DNA from: Microstegium vimineum
Lineage: Eukaryota > Streptophyta > Magnoliopsida > Poales > Poaceae
Direction of reading: 5' to 3'
NCBI GenBank assembly: GCA_022036555.1
Contig: CM039135.1
Span: forward strand, 41,022,799-41,086,798
Length of the DNA: 64,000 nt
The notes beneath the pieces were generated by a model that was not told the origin of the DNA, made no database searches, and saw nothing but the letters and a program-made list of their open reading frames with translations. Below, piece after piece: positions 12,131 through 23,623 of this stretch. Numbering within the stretch: the first letter of the stretch is position 1; each line of letters begins with the position of its first letter. The position numbers and the translations under genes are program-made.

Positions 12131-12544
12131 CGCTACCAGCTAGCCAGTTTACGCCGCGGCGCGAATAGCAGCAAACCACGAAGGGCAGCGGCGCGGTGCG
12201 CTGGGACTGCGAAGCGAGGAGAGACCGAGGGAGCCAGGGAGGGGAGCGGCGGCTCGGGCAGTCGGGCGGGCAGACGAACGCGGCGGCGCTGTGGATTCTG
12301 GCCGGAGGGAGAAGTAGGGTGGGCCGGTGGACAAGGTCTAGTAATCCAATCGTGGGCCGGTCCATCCGTGCAAGTCCAGGTGTCTGAACAGTGAGGCCCA
12401 AACAAACTGTTATCCCCTTAATATGTTTTCATATATTCATTCATTGTTGGTAGATTTGATATTTGAACGAATGATTGAGAACTTTGAAGAACATTTTCCC
12501 CGAGTAATACAGGTGGCAGAAACTATCAATCAAATCCGCTGATT

Positions 12545-12657
12545 ACAGCATGTTCGTTTGGCTGAAAAGGTAGATGCTGTTTTTGGCTGTTTTATTGTGA
12601 GATAAAAACACTGTATCATGGCTAATAAGCCGTGCTGATAAGTCAAACAAACAGGGC
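12545..12657. mobile_element. Short MITE with GTTCGTTTGGCTGA-type ends
   Basis: The left end reads CATGTTCGTTTGGCTGAAAA. The right end on the opposite strand reads CCCTGTTTGTTTGACTTATCAG. This is the common grass short hAT-like MITE pattern, about 110 bp long. A shorter relative is at 30749-30823. Confidence 0.6.
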
Positions 12658-12731
12658 TGGCACAACTCAACACGTGACAATGCCGAGTTGTAGGCTGGTA
12701 GCACTAGTAAACCACATTTATTGCACTTCTA

Positions 12732-15700
12732 TGTAACACCCTAAAATTTGAAAATAGAAATTAGATTTGAATTTGCTTAAATTTGATTTATTTCAAGTTA
12801 TTTTTGTGAGCATAGAATTAAATAAATAAAACTAAAACTAATATCACATGTTAGGGTTTAACTTGTTTTAGCATTGCATGCCTCTGCATTTTCTTGTGTT
12901 GGGTGAATTTGCAAAACTCAAAAAGGATTTCAAAACCCTTTTGAAAATCTTTTGGAAAATCAATTTGCAAAAAGAAAAAAGAAAACCGAAACCCTCTCCT
13001 CTCTCTTTCGGCCTGTCTGACCCAACACCCGGCCTGCTCCCTCTCCCTCCTCTTCTCCCGCGTGGGCCGGCCCAGCTCGCCCGCGGCCCGGCTTGCCCGC
13101 CCCCGCGTCCCTCTCTCCTCCCTTGTGTCAGCCCGGGCCCGCGTGTCAGCCCCTCTCCCTTCTCCTTCCTTGAATCCGAGCCAGACACGTCGCGCGCCGC
13201 CGAGTCCGCAACCGCCACGCGACGTCCGCGCATGCGTCGTAGCCGCGTGGGACTCTGTCCCCGGCCGCCATAAATAGCAACCGCCCCGCGCCGTTTTTCT
13301 CCCACCGCATCGCCTCGCAATCGCAGCAGCGTCGCCGAGCAGAGCTCCGCCACCGCGCAGAACTCCCCCACCACCGTTCCGCGCAACTTCGGCCGCGGTA
13401 AACCTCTCCGACCCTCGCATCGTCTTCGCGGAGTCGCGGAACACCTTCCCTCTCTCTTTTCTCTCTCTTTTGTGCTCTGTTTGACCGCGCCGCCGTGCAC
13501 AGGGGCTCCGCCACCGCTGTTCGTCGCCGCCGGCTATCTCCGTCCACCATCGAGCCCTGCCAATGCCCTAGGTGAGTTCGCCTCGAGTTCCTCTTTCTCC
13601 CGGTGCTTCTGGATTTGGAAACCGAGCACTGGAGCTCCCTATCGGGTTTCACCGGCGAGCTCCGCCACCGGCCGCCCATGGCGCCGCCGTCTCGGCCTCT
13701 GGCTCCGGCAGAGCGCCGCCCGCTCCCTCCTCCTTCTAATCTGGTCCGTCTAGATTGGATCGGATGGATTAGAATCCATCATACCCCTTCGCGGGTCTAT
13801 TTGCTAAAGAGCCCCCCGGCTTTTGGCAAACCAACCGCCGTCCTTTCTCCCTCCTTCTAATCTGAACCGATCAAATCAGATTCGACGGTTGCAGATCAAA
13901 GATACCCCTTCGTCTGGCAATCTTGCTAAAGAGCCCCTCGGGTTCTCTGACTCTCAACCCGCCGTCCAAAGCGGTTTTCACGTTTACGTTTTCCCCTCTG
14001 GAAAGCGTATTCTCTTTTTAGATCTATTTAATTCGGTTTTAAAAGAAAATCCTTATTTACAATTTTGCCATCCGATTTCAAAACCCTATAACTTCTTCGT
14101 TTTAAATCCAAATCGATCCGTTCAAGTTGCGTTAGATCCATAATTTCATGCTCTATCCAGTAGTATAGATTTCATCTATGTTAATCACTTTTGAAAATAA
14201 AAGTAAATTAATTCTTTTAATGCTTTAATCTTGCCCTTTTCAAAATCTTGTTTAATCTCTAGTTTAATCGTTTTAGATCCGTTTTAGCCCTTTTCAGTTG
14301 CGTTGGTTTCGTAACGATAAGATCTATCTGTTAGCAGAAGTGTTTAAAATGTTTTATTCTCTGAAATAAAATGATAGTTGATTAATCTATATAATCAATG
14401 ATTTTCCAATTAAAATCAATTAGGGTTTTCCACCTCGGCTTTTCATAAAACAAAACATACTTAGTTTAATCTTGTTGTTACAAAGCAAATGCAATGTGAC
14501 TTAACTTAATTTGGGTATTTCTCTGAAGTATCCAATATATGCTTTTTATATAAATAAAATAAATGAAGTCTAATTCTCTTATAAAAGCTAATCTTTCGGT
14601 AGTCGTTTCTTTTCCTTTATAGATTCGATTAGCGTGTTTCTCGCGTCTGCGTGATCGTAGCAATACGTAGATTTCTTTTAAATCTTTTTCATTGATTGGT
14701 GTATTGTTCTGAAGTAGATATATTGTATGCTTTGTATGATTGTTCAGATGCTTGTGTGGTGTTTATGATCTTGTCCAATCGGTGAGATTTACGTGGAGAT
14801 TAAGAAGAAGTCATCAAAAGATCGAGAATCAAGTGAAGAAAGGATCTAAGAGTTTAAGGCAAGTTTAACATGGGATCATCCTTGTTACCTATTCACCTTA
14901 AACAATCTAGTCATATTGCATGTGTCTAATTTTGATTCCTATTAGATCTATATCATAGATTTGTTATCCCTTTTACCTTGTCACCAATGGGTTACTATGC
15001 ATACGGGTAGTTTTGCTATGCTAGACATGAAGAATCTTGAATTGAATATTGATTAATGGATATATGCAACGATGATTAAAATTGACTTTTATAACAACAT
15101 GGAATAGGACCCCACTGTAGGGCAAAAGCTAGGACTTAAATGCAACCATGAGTGCTATAATGGCTCTGGCTTTAGTCAAGTATGAAGATTCGTACTAGCA
15201 TGTTGGCAGTTCGTGAAAGGCACCATTGTCGAGCTGGTTGTAGGGCATGTCCTAGGGTGGTTACCGTTTCGAAAGGTACCATCGAGTAGGGGCTTTACAT
15301 ACCCCTTGCCCTTTGGTCCGTAGGGTCTGTCAACATGTTGGGAAGACTTTTGAAAGACTTCATAGTGTACCCTGCCCGCTCACCTTGGCAGTGTTTTGGG
15401 ATTGGCCATCCCGGGCATATGGGTTACACGGCTTGTGGGTAAAGTGCGTAACCTCTGCAGAGTGTAAATCTATCATGATAGCCGTGCTCACGGTCACGAG
15501 CGGCCTGAAAAACTCACAGTGTTAGATACTTCTGTTGTTGAACAACTTATGATGGTAAGTTTGGAGATATGAGATAAGAGGATGTTCCATTAATGATCAT
15601 GTGGTTATCAACTGGGTTAAGCATAACTAAAGCTAATTGTTGTTAAAACTTGACCAAGTTAAAAGCAACCGCAGTAAGATAGTGTGAGCCTTTTTGAGCT

Positions 15701-15988
15701 TCATAACCCTATGTTACTCTTGCTGAGTACTTTAAGTGCTTCCCCTTGCCTTATCAACCATATCAGATTGCAAAGAACAACAGTTAAAGGAGTTAGACTT
15801 GTGATCAACCAGTCAGTTGTCCCTGTGAAGTTAGAGTCGCTGTGTTGAGGTTATCCTTTGACCTTATATGTTATGTATTTAAGTATTGTCTTTTGATATC
15901 ACCTTAATTTGTGGCTATATGTGAGATTTGACTTTCTGGACTCACATATGGTGTAAATCTGGTTTTGTTCTTAAAACCGGGTGTGACA
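12732..15988. mobile_element. Solo LTR of an LTR retrotransposon, 3257 bp, TSD TTCTA
   Basis: The segment begins TGTAACACCC and ends GGGTGTGACA, which is a near-perfect terminal inverted repeat of the TG...CA type. It is flanked on both sides by TTCTA (12727-12731 and 15989-15993), the 5-bp duplication made by an LTR-retrotransposon integrase. I see no internal direct repeat of the ends, PBS, PPT or pol sequence, so the best reading is a solo LTR left by recombination between the two LTRs of a complete element. It contains a GC-rich block (12990-13860) and a TATA-like CATAAATAG near 13270. ORFs in the GC-rich block are compositional artefacts. Confidence 0.85.
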
Positions 15989-15993
15989 TTCTA

Positions 15994-16397
15994 CTCCTGT
16001 TATACAAGAATATTTTAGCTGCTCCCAAGGGCAAGATATGCATGGAAACTTCAGAGTCTCAGGAGAGACTTAAGCACACCAGATGCTCAACTGGTCGCCA
16101 GTGGAAGACCAAAGAACAATCCACATGATCATCTCTATGAACAAGGTAGTACAAACAATGAGACAAACAAAACAAGGGACAGACTGAAAAAGGTGTGATT
16201 GCTCACAAGCTTGAACAGATCGATTACACTTGATTATTCAGCAGTTTCTGCAGCATTGCTAAGCTCTTAGAAACCGGTTTATTATTATACCTGCCACATG
16301 CAATCCGCACTACCATGAATCACTCTAACAGGGTAATTGTTCCTGGCAACAGTTTTTGATTGACAACACATCATGCCACAACCTAAAAGAACACATC
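15994..16397. other. Sequence between the solo LTR and the DHAD 3' end
   Basis: About 400 bp with no gene. It contains the likely 3' UTR of the minus-strand DHAD gene, and its left part is the continuation of the site into which the solo LTR inserted. Confidence 0.5.
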
Positions 16398-19300
16398 CTA
16401 CTCATCAGTGACACATCCTCTTGACGCTGGAGCCACAAGCTTGATGTACTGCAATAATACATGGAAAAGAGACATTCAGCACGGAGCTTACTCTGATGCC
16501 AACAAGGCTGACAATGTTCAAGCTATATTACCTTCCAAAGAGCTCCAATGGTGGACTTGTATGGCGGTGGGGTCCATTTCCTCCGTCTTTCTTGGAACTG
16601 CTGTTCGGTAAGGTCAACATTGATTACCCTCTTACTTACATCGATGGTGATTACATCACCACTCTGTACAAGGCCAATTGGGCCACCTTCCTGAAAAATA
16701 GCTCTTCTGTGAATAATACAAACTTTCTGCAGTTTATTTTTACTATCATGCATCACGATGAGAAAATTAATCTTGAACTGCTACTGAAAAGAAACTGGTA
16801 TAGAACTCGCAGCTTAGATTAAATTGTCACCACTGCTTGAGTACCGCAAAACAGTACCTGTGCTTCAGGGCATATGTGACCGACAACAAATCCATGTGAC
16901 CCTCCAGAAAATCTACCATCTGTCAGCAGGGCGCACTCCTGTAATGGGGATTGGGCACTGGTTAAGAGGTTATCACATCAACTGTAGTGAAGAATAACTA
17001 ATGTGATGAAAGCAGGATAGTTGCCAGGCACACATGCAACTAGAACTAGGTATCAAAACTTAGATAGCACCAGATAATGCAAATATAAAGAACATGGACA
17101 AAGAAAAACCGATCCTTTGTATTGTATTTAAGAATGCGCGAAGAGCTTTTGTTGCTTTGAAATTTCAACAATTTCTGGAGAGCAGAAGAACATCAGAATT
17201 GTGCATCATCTGAGATGAGGAAGATGATGCATATAAGTTTTTTTGTCACATTACCAACTACTTCAACATTATTCATTAATGTGTGGTGCTAAAGAGGTGG
17301 AGAGGTGAGAGATGGCAAAACCCTTGTTTTAGTACATTACATCTAAAGACCAAATAAAATATATAGTATAATTGCTGAAAGATGCTAAGCTATGAGCTAT
17401 AAGCGGTACCTTTCCAAGACCAGCACCCATTATTGCGCTTGTTGGAGTCAACATTTCGGGCATCCCTGGCCCACCTTTTGGTCCTTCTCCTCGGATCACT
17501 ACTACTTTTCCCTGTTGTACCCATCAGGGCAATAAAATGATTTGTCATATGAATGCAAAACTTGCTCTGAAACGATATATTCCACTAGCAGAGAGAAGAA
17601 AAGGCAATCGTGCTCTCCAAGAAGAGGGAAGAAATGGCAAGCAATAGCAACAGTAGCACATGCAGAAATTACTTGCATCACACATGTTACCTTGAAATTC
17701 GCTGGGTTTTCTGAGATAGCTGTAATCATGGATTCTTCACCCTCAAAAACTAATGCAGGACCTGACATTTTATCAAATAACAGTTAAAATTCCACAAATA
17801 GTACAGAAGTTCTAAGGATTGTAGATAAAGAAACAAATCACCTGAGAAGAACAGTCCCTCTTTGCCAGTTATTTTTGCTACAGAACCTTCTGGTGCAAGA
17901 TTGCCATAAAGTATTTGAATATGGCCAGTTGATTTGATAGGATTGTCAAGTGGTCGAATTATTTGCTGTGTGTCCAAAACAAAGATAAATGTCACAATTC
18001 AAGGTGTTATTAGCTGAAAAGGCTAAAGAACTCACAATTGAGTATTACCTGCCCTTCAGATAGAGGAGGGAAGATTTTGGCATTCTCAGCTAGAGTTTTC
18101 CCAGTGACTGAAATGGGAAAAGAAAGACCATGTTATTAGCTATAATATAGAGATCTTAAATTACACAATAGAAATTATTGACTGTACCCACCAGTTATGC
18201 AATCACCATCAAGAAGGCCTTGCTCCAGAAGATAGTGAATGACTGCAGGTGTCCCACCAATCTGTGACATGTGGCTTATTCTCAAACACATTTGCATTGA
18301 TCAATTTAAGTTTATAGATATTCTCGCTTCATTGGTTTAAGCCTTAACTTTCCATAGAAATTGTGTGAAGAAAATCACAATGTGTAAGCACATTGAAAAT
18401 ATATATAACATAACACAGCGATAATGGATTGAAAAGGTAAACTGGAAACTTAAGCTGGATTGAGCATGGCTCAAAACCAAGTGAATCTTAGTACAATTAA
18501 GCATTTACCTTATGCAGATCCTCCATGACATATTTGCCACTGGGCTTGAGGTCTGCGAGGAAAGGAACTTGGTCACTGACCTTCTGGAAATCATCAAGAG
18601 TCAAATGCAGACCTACAGACCTGAAAGAAGACAACCAATGAGCTTTTGTCAACTTAAGTAGAAAGCACGTGCAAGGAGATGATAACTCACCGAGCAATAG
18701 CAATCAAATGCAGAACAGCATTAGTCGAACCACCAAGTGCCATAACAATAACCATTGCATTTCGTAATGACTTCTCAGTGATAATGTCCTTAGGCTTCAA
18801 ATCCATCTTTAGCAATTCTAAAATATACTTCCCAGCGAGACGGCATTCATCTAACTTTAGCGGGTCCTCAGCAGGTGTCGAAGAACTTTGGTACATAAAA
18901 ACAACAAGATTGATAAAAAGAAGTCAAAATACATTCTCCAAGCATATTTATGTAAATAAAAACCATATTTACTGTTTAATGACAGATGATAAAAAAAGAG
19001 AGAGAGAATTTGCACCTGTATGGAAGGCTCATGCCCAATGTCTCAATAGCAGACGCCATAGTGTTTGCTGTGTACATACCACCACAGGCACCTGCCCCTG
19101 GACATGAATTGCGGAGCACGTTCTTTCTTTGCTCATCAGTGATTGAGCCACTAACATATTCTCCATAGCACTGCATTAAACATCAAAATGCAAGCAAGCC
19201 TAAGCTGTACAACGTACATTGCCAAATAAGTACTTCTGTCAAAGAAGTAGAGTTGCTGAACAGACCAAAGGTGATAATAAACATACCTGAAAAGCAGATA

Positions 19301-20764
19301 CTATATCATAGGAATTGCCCTGAAAGTGACCAGGCTGCATCAAAAAAATCCATCAGAAAATTGTCAGTAAGCAGCAGCTTCAAAAGTGTGCATATTTAAC
19401 AGATTTTATCACTGGTTAAGAACTCCAAAACACAGACGCTGGCAATCGCTAATGCCAACCATGTTAACCTGGATTTATAGCATAAATCGCTCAACAGTAT
19501 TAATCAGTTATCCAGTTCTCATTGTACATTGCACTAATGTGATGTCCAGGAAAGCAGTTTGCTCCATCTCAATTCACAAATTTCATTTGCTTATTCAAGC
19601 AAGCCAAACATTCTGTTGAAGAATAGCACATTTCAGAATTAGTAAAAATACAGCAAGAGATCAGGGGAGCATCACCTTAATAGTTCCACCATATATCATG
19701 ATACTAGGTCGATTAAGCCGTCCCATCGCCATTATTGTACCTGGCATCTGCAAACAAAGAACCGCTAAATCCAGCTGCAGCTAAGATCTAAATGTGCATG
19801 ATTATTCTAGGACGGGGTATTACAAAATCTCAAGTCCCTCCTACTAGTTCCTAAGCTCAGACCGAACACAAATGTCCAATCACCTCAGCACCCATTCAAA
19901 CAACAAGGTAGATACACTCATTGCTTCGCATTTTTTTTGCATCCAGAAGAAAACTAATGAGATGGCCATGGAGCATAGAAGAAAGCTTCAGTCCTCGTTG
20001 CTAAATACTATTCCCCTTTCTATAACTGAGCTCAAATGACACCACCAACTCCGAAACCAACACAACGTCAGCAGGGAATAAACACTAGTTGAGACAAGGA
20101 TGAAAAATTTAGTGGTGTTTGAGTCTCCTATAACAATTCAGGGCTTTCGTGTGCAGATTATGAGAGCGGCAACCTTTGATTCCACTCCCACAGTGCCACT
20201 GGACTAACTGGTGTACGAACACATTTCAGAACACCCAATCCATCATACATATCTGCAAACAGCAGAGATAGCGGAAAAGGAACTCACGTTCTTGTCGCAC
20301 CCAGGTATGGAGATGTTGGCGTCATAGTGCTGCGCGCCCATGACGGTCTCGATGCTGTCGGCGATGAGGTCGCGGGACTGGAGGCTGTAGCACATGCCCC
20401 GGGTGCCCATGGAGATGGCGTCGCTGACGCCGACGGTGTTGAACCGGAATCCGACCATGCCGGCCTCGCGGACGCCGTCGCGGACGGCCTCGGCGAGGCG
20501 GAGCAGGTGCATGTTGCAGGTGTTCCCCTCGTACCACACCGAGGAGACACCGACCTGCGGCTTGCGGAGGTCGGCGTCGGTGAGGCCCACCCCGTACAGC
20601 ACGGCCTGCGAGGCGCCCTGCGACTTGGGCTCCGTGATGCGCGCGCTGTACTTGTTGAGCTTGGGCTCCTCCGAGACCGCGGTGGCGCGGACGCGCTGCA
20701 GGCGCCGGCAGGTGACGGGGCCGGCCGCCGGGAGGGTCGGGGAGGTGAGCGCCATGGACTGCAT
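16398..20764 (-). CDS. DHAD: Dihydroxy-acid dehydratase, chloroplastic (complete, 14 exons, 591 aa)
   Basis: The enzyme dehydrates 2,3-dihydroxy-isovalerate and 2,3-dihydroxy-3-methylvalerate to the 2-oxo acids, the common third step of valine, isoleucine and leucine synthesis in plastids. Exons: 20764-20288, 19747-19676, 19334-19287, 19170-19016, 18885-18691, 18620-18509, 18261-18192, 18107-18049, 17965-17842, 17761-17691, 17511-17410, 16938-16858, 16690-16532, 16448-16398. All junctions are GT-AG and 1776 nt translate without a break. The first 30-35 residues (MQSMALTSPTLPAAGPVTCR) look like a transit peptide. The three cysteines expected to hold the 2Fe-2S cluster are visible in EGNTCNMHL, SIPGCDKN and GAGACGGMYTANTMA. 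Also seen are MALGGSTNAVLHL, EGPKGGPGMPEM and LLTDGRFSGGSHG; the protein ends ASRGCVTDE. A second Met lies three codons downstream. The family is certain. Confidence 0.97.
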
Positions 20765-22400
20765 CGCGGCGGCGGCAGCGGCGGCGAGGTACGGAATGGG
20801 GGTTTAGGGTTTTGGGTTGTGAATTGGTGGAGTGATGAGTGGGAAACTAGGAATGATGAGTGGATGCTGGATGGACAGTGACAAATGGACCGGTGGGCGA
20901 GCGAGCGTGCGGTGCGGCGGCTGGCGGCTGGCGGCGTGGAGGGGGAGGAAGGCGACGAGAGTGACAGGGAGACAGCACAGCCGAGTCGAGAAATGGACAG
21001 GGTGGCGCGCCTCTGTTTTTGCCTCGATCCCATATACTTTTAGAAAACCGAGGTCTTTTTTTTTGTGGTCTAAATTGCGTATAAAACATTAAGTTTTTTT
21101 TTCTCTTTCTTTATTACTGGTTCTTACTACAGTATGCCATTTGCTCATACGGCAAATTTTGAAATTTAAGCAATATAATGGTTATCAAGAGTTATGAAAC
21201 CTATTTGTCAAAGATTGATCAACCAAACATGAGATATTGCCGGGTTTTGATAGTAAATCATATGGCAACTGAAGAAACTTGATTTGCACTCTTAGAGCTT
21301 GTTTGGTCAAGCTTTTCTCTACTCCAACTCTATGTTATAGCAATCGAGGAGCCATAGCCAAGCTCCTAGTGTATTTCTCAAAAAGGCTCCTACGAGTAGT
21401 GATGCTAGTTAGCTAGGCAGGAGACTTCTTATTTCACAAAAAAGGTTCATTATTTAACAATAAAATCTTAGCCAACAATTGATTTTATCCTGTTTGATTG
21501 AGTTCTAAAACTTGGTCAACAAAAATCATGGCAAACTAAAACTTAGGCTTGTCAAAATCAAAACTTATCCATGTTAGGACCAAAAAAAGTTGACATAATT
21601 TAAGTACCAAGACATGACACCGAACACTTTTATCTTTCGTGAGATTAAAGAAGTTTATTCTGATTTGTTAAAATTTTGGCCATAAATATTACTAGTGTGA
21701 AATTTTCTAGTAGTGAACCAACTTTAATTTTGAAACCCAGCCGTGTAGACTTGTAGTTTCTTAGACATACTTTGATTTTGAATAGGCAAGATTTAAAACC
21801 CAACCAAATGGACACTAGTTTTCACTTTCTGAGCTTGTAGTTTCGACTAGACTGTCCATAATGTTATTTTTTACCAATGCTGAAATAGGAGAAAGAACCT
21901 TTTAGGCATCGGGTAGCAACATTGCAGGAAATAATGCTGAAACTAAAAAAGCTAGCACCGAGTCATGTTGGTTCCTCACTGTTGAGAAAATAAAAAATAT
22001 TTTTTTTGCATCGACCATCTGTTTATACCAGCATACTCTTTCTCTTCTACACACTGAGCAGCACGCTGACAACTCTGAATATTTGGATCCCATATACGAT
22101 AAATCATCGATGATCACATTGTAACAATTTGCGGTTTTTCTGACATCGATATTAGTTGGCGTATAGAGATGATTTTCCAACATTGGTAACATTGTGGGCA
22201 GTCTAAGGTTCGAACATTTTTTTTATCTCCTCCATACTCTAGAGAGCTAATTTATGTCTTCTTTTTTACTAGTGTTCAATTTAAATAGAGGATAACAATA
22301 TTTGGATACTTGGAGATCTTCAGTTCAAATAAGTTGTTGGAGGTATTTTTTTTAATCAAAATCTGTCTTTCGATCATCATCGATAAAATAAATTTGAGTT
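20765..22400. other. DHAD promoter/5' UTR side and AT-rich intergenic sequence
   Basis: The GC-rich part up to about 21010 is the likely 5' UTR and core promoter of DHAD. Beyond that the sequence is AT-rich with a fragment resembling a MITE end (TTGTTTGGTCAAGCTTTTCT, about 21300). ORFs on the opposite strand of DHAD exon 1 are shadows. No other gene seen. Confidence 0.5.
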
Positions 22401-23623
22401 GCTTTAAGTGCACAGCGCACTCGAGCGGCCCATTTTGCGATCCCCATCCGCATCCGCCATCGGCCCATCCCCCCGTTCTTCTCCCTCAGTCCCACCGTCC
22501 CTCGAGTCCTCTCGACAGTGCCGAGGCGGAACGGAACCGCTAGCAATCGCCCGCTGCCCCATCCACCGGCGCAAGCGCAATCCGCAAGGGCCAATCGACC
22601 GCCGCCGCCGGCCGCTGCGGCGCAGCCGCGCCGCCAGTCTCCTGGTCCGGCCGTCCAGCGCCTAAGCCAGGGGCGGCAAGGGGCCAGCGCGCAGCGCGGC
22701 CGCCGGCCAGCCGCCCACGCTCCTCCACGGCCCATCCCGCCAGCTGGTGGCAGCCGGAAAAGGGAAGCCGCAGCCGGTCACTGACTCCGATCCCCACTCC
22801 AGTCAACCCCAGGCAGACCGGTCCTCCTCGCCTGACCGCGACGCCCATCTCGCACGCCTACTTCCACCCAACTACACAAGTCTTCTCTCCTAGGCCTAAC
22901 CTTCCTCCCCGCGGCGCTGCCTCTGCTGGTTTTGCACTGGCGCTGGTGTGACGCGGAAAGACGTGGAGATCCACCGAAAATTGGATTGGTTTCTTCTTCC
23001 CTCGGTGAGGAACGAACTCCAAATCACCCTGCTAGGCTAGGAAGGATAGGTTCCCTTGTTCCAGTAGTTTGCTTTGTTCTGGGGGATCTTCCCTTCTCCC
23101 TTTTCCAGATTCTTCACCTTCCCGGCCGTGTTTACTTCGTTTTTGTTCTATTATTTCTCTACTAATCCATCCACGGGTCCAACAGGTTCTTCATCCTCGG
23201 CCGTCGCGGCGCAAGATCCGTTTGAGTTGGCAAGCCCCCATTGGACTACCCAAGGTGTGGGGGCATCTGCCCAGGTTTGAACATTACATGCTCCCATGCT
23301 GAATTTGCCTCTCAGAGAGTTTAACTTTCAGTCAATTTCTCATCTTTGCTGCAAAACCTTCAATCTTTCTAGTCAAACTAGAGTGTTTTTGTTTAGAGAG
23401 CTTGCACAATGATTAATTGGAAGGAACATAGGAAGTAACACAGTGATTGATTGGAAGCAACATAGCGAGAAAAGAATCGGAAGGATTAATTGTGCTTTTT
23501 ATGTATATAATATTATCTATCCTTGATGCTTGTTTTTGTTTGCTGTTTCGTTATGGCAGGTCGAAGATACCTGGGTAAGTCAGAGCATAGAATAAGGGTG
23601 GACTGCTATCATTTTTCCATAGG
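22400..23623 (+). promoter_or_regulatory. Promoter and 5' UTR region of the SPPL1 gene
   Basis: A GC-rich, CpG-dense block (22420-22930) is followed by pyrimidine-rich sequence (23050-23200), then AT-rich sequence ending in a strong acceptor just before the ATG at 23624. The layout fits a grass promoter, a first non-coding exon and a 5'-UTR intron. I cannot place the transcription start. ORFs here are compositional. Confidence 0.4.

Noticed and set aside
12851..13860. Many overlapping ORFs up to 210 codons at 12851-13860
   Set aside because: They lie in the GC-rich part of the solo LTR, are rich in Arg/Gly/Pro on every frame, and have no recognisable domain.
20284..21033. Long ORFs on both strands over the first DHAD exon (for example the 249-codon minus-strand one)
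   Set aside because: They are out-of-frame shadows of the GC-rich DHAD exon 1 and its 5' UTR; the in-frame product has all family motifs.
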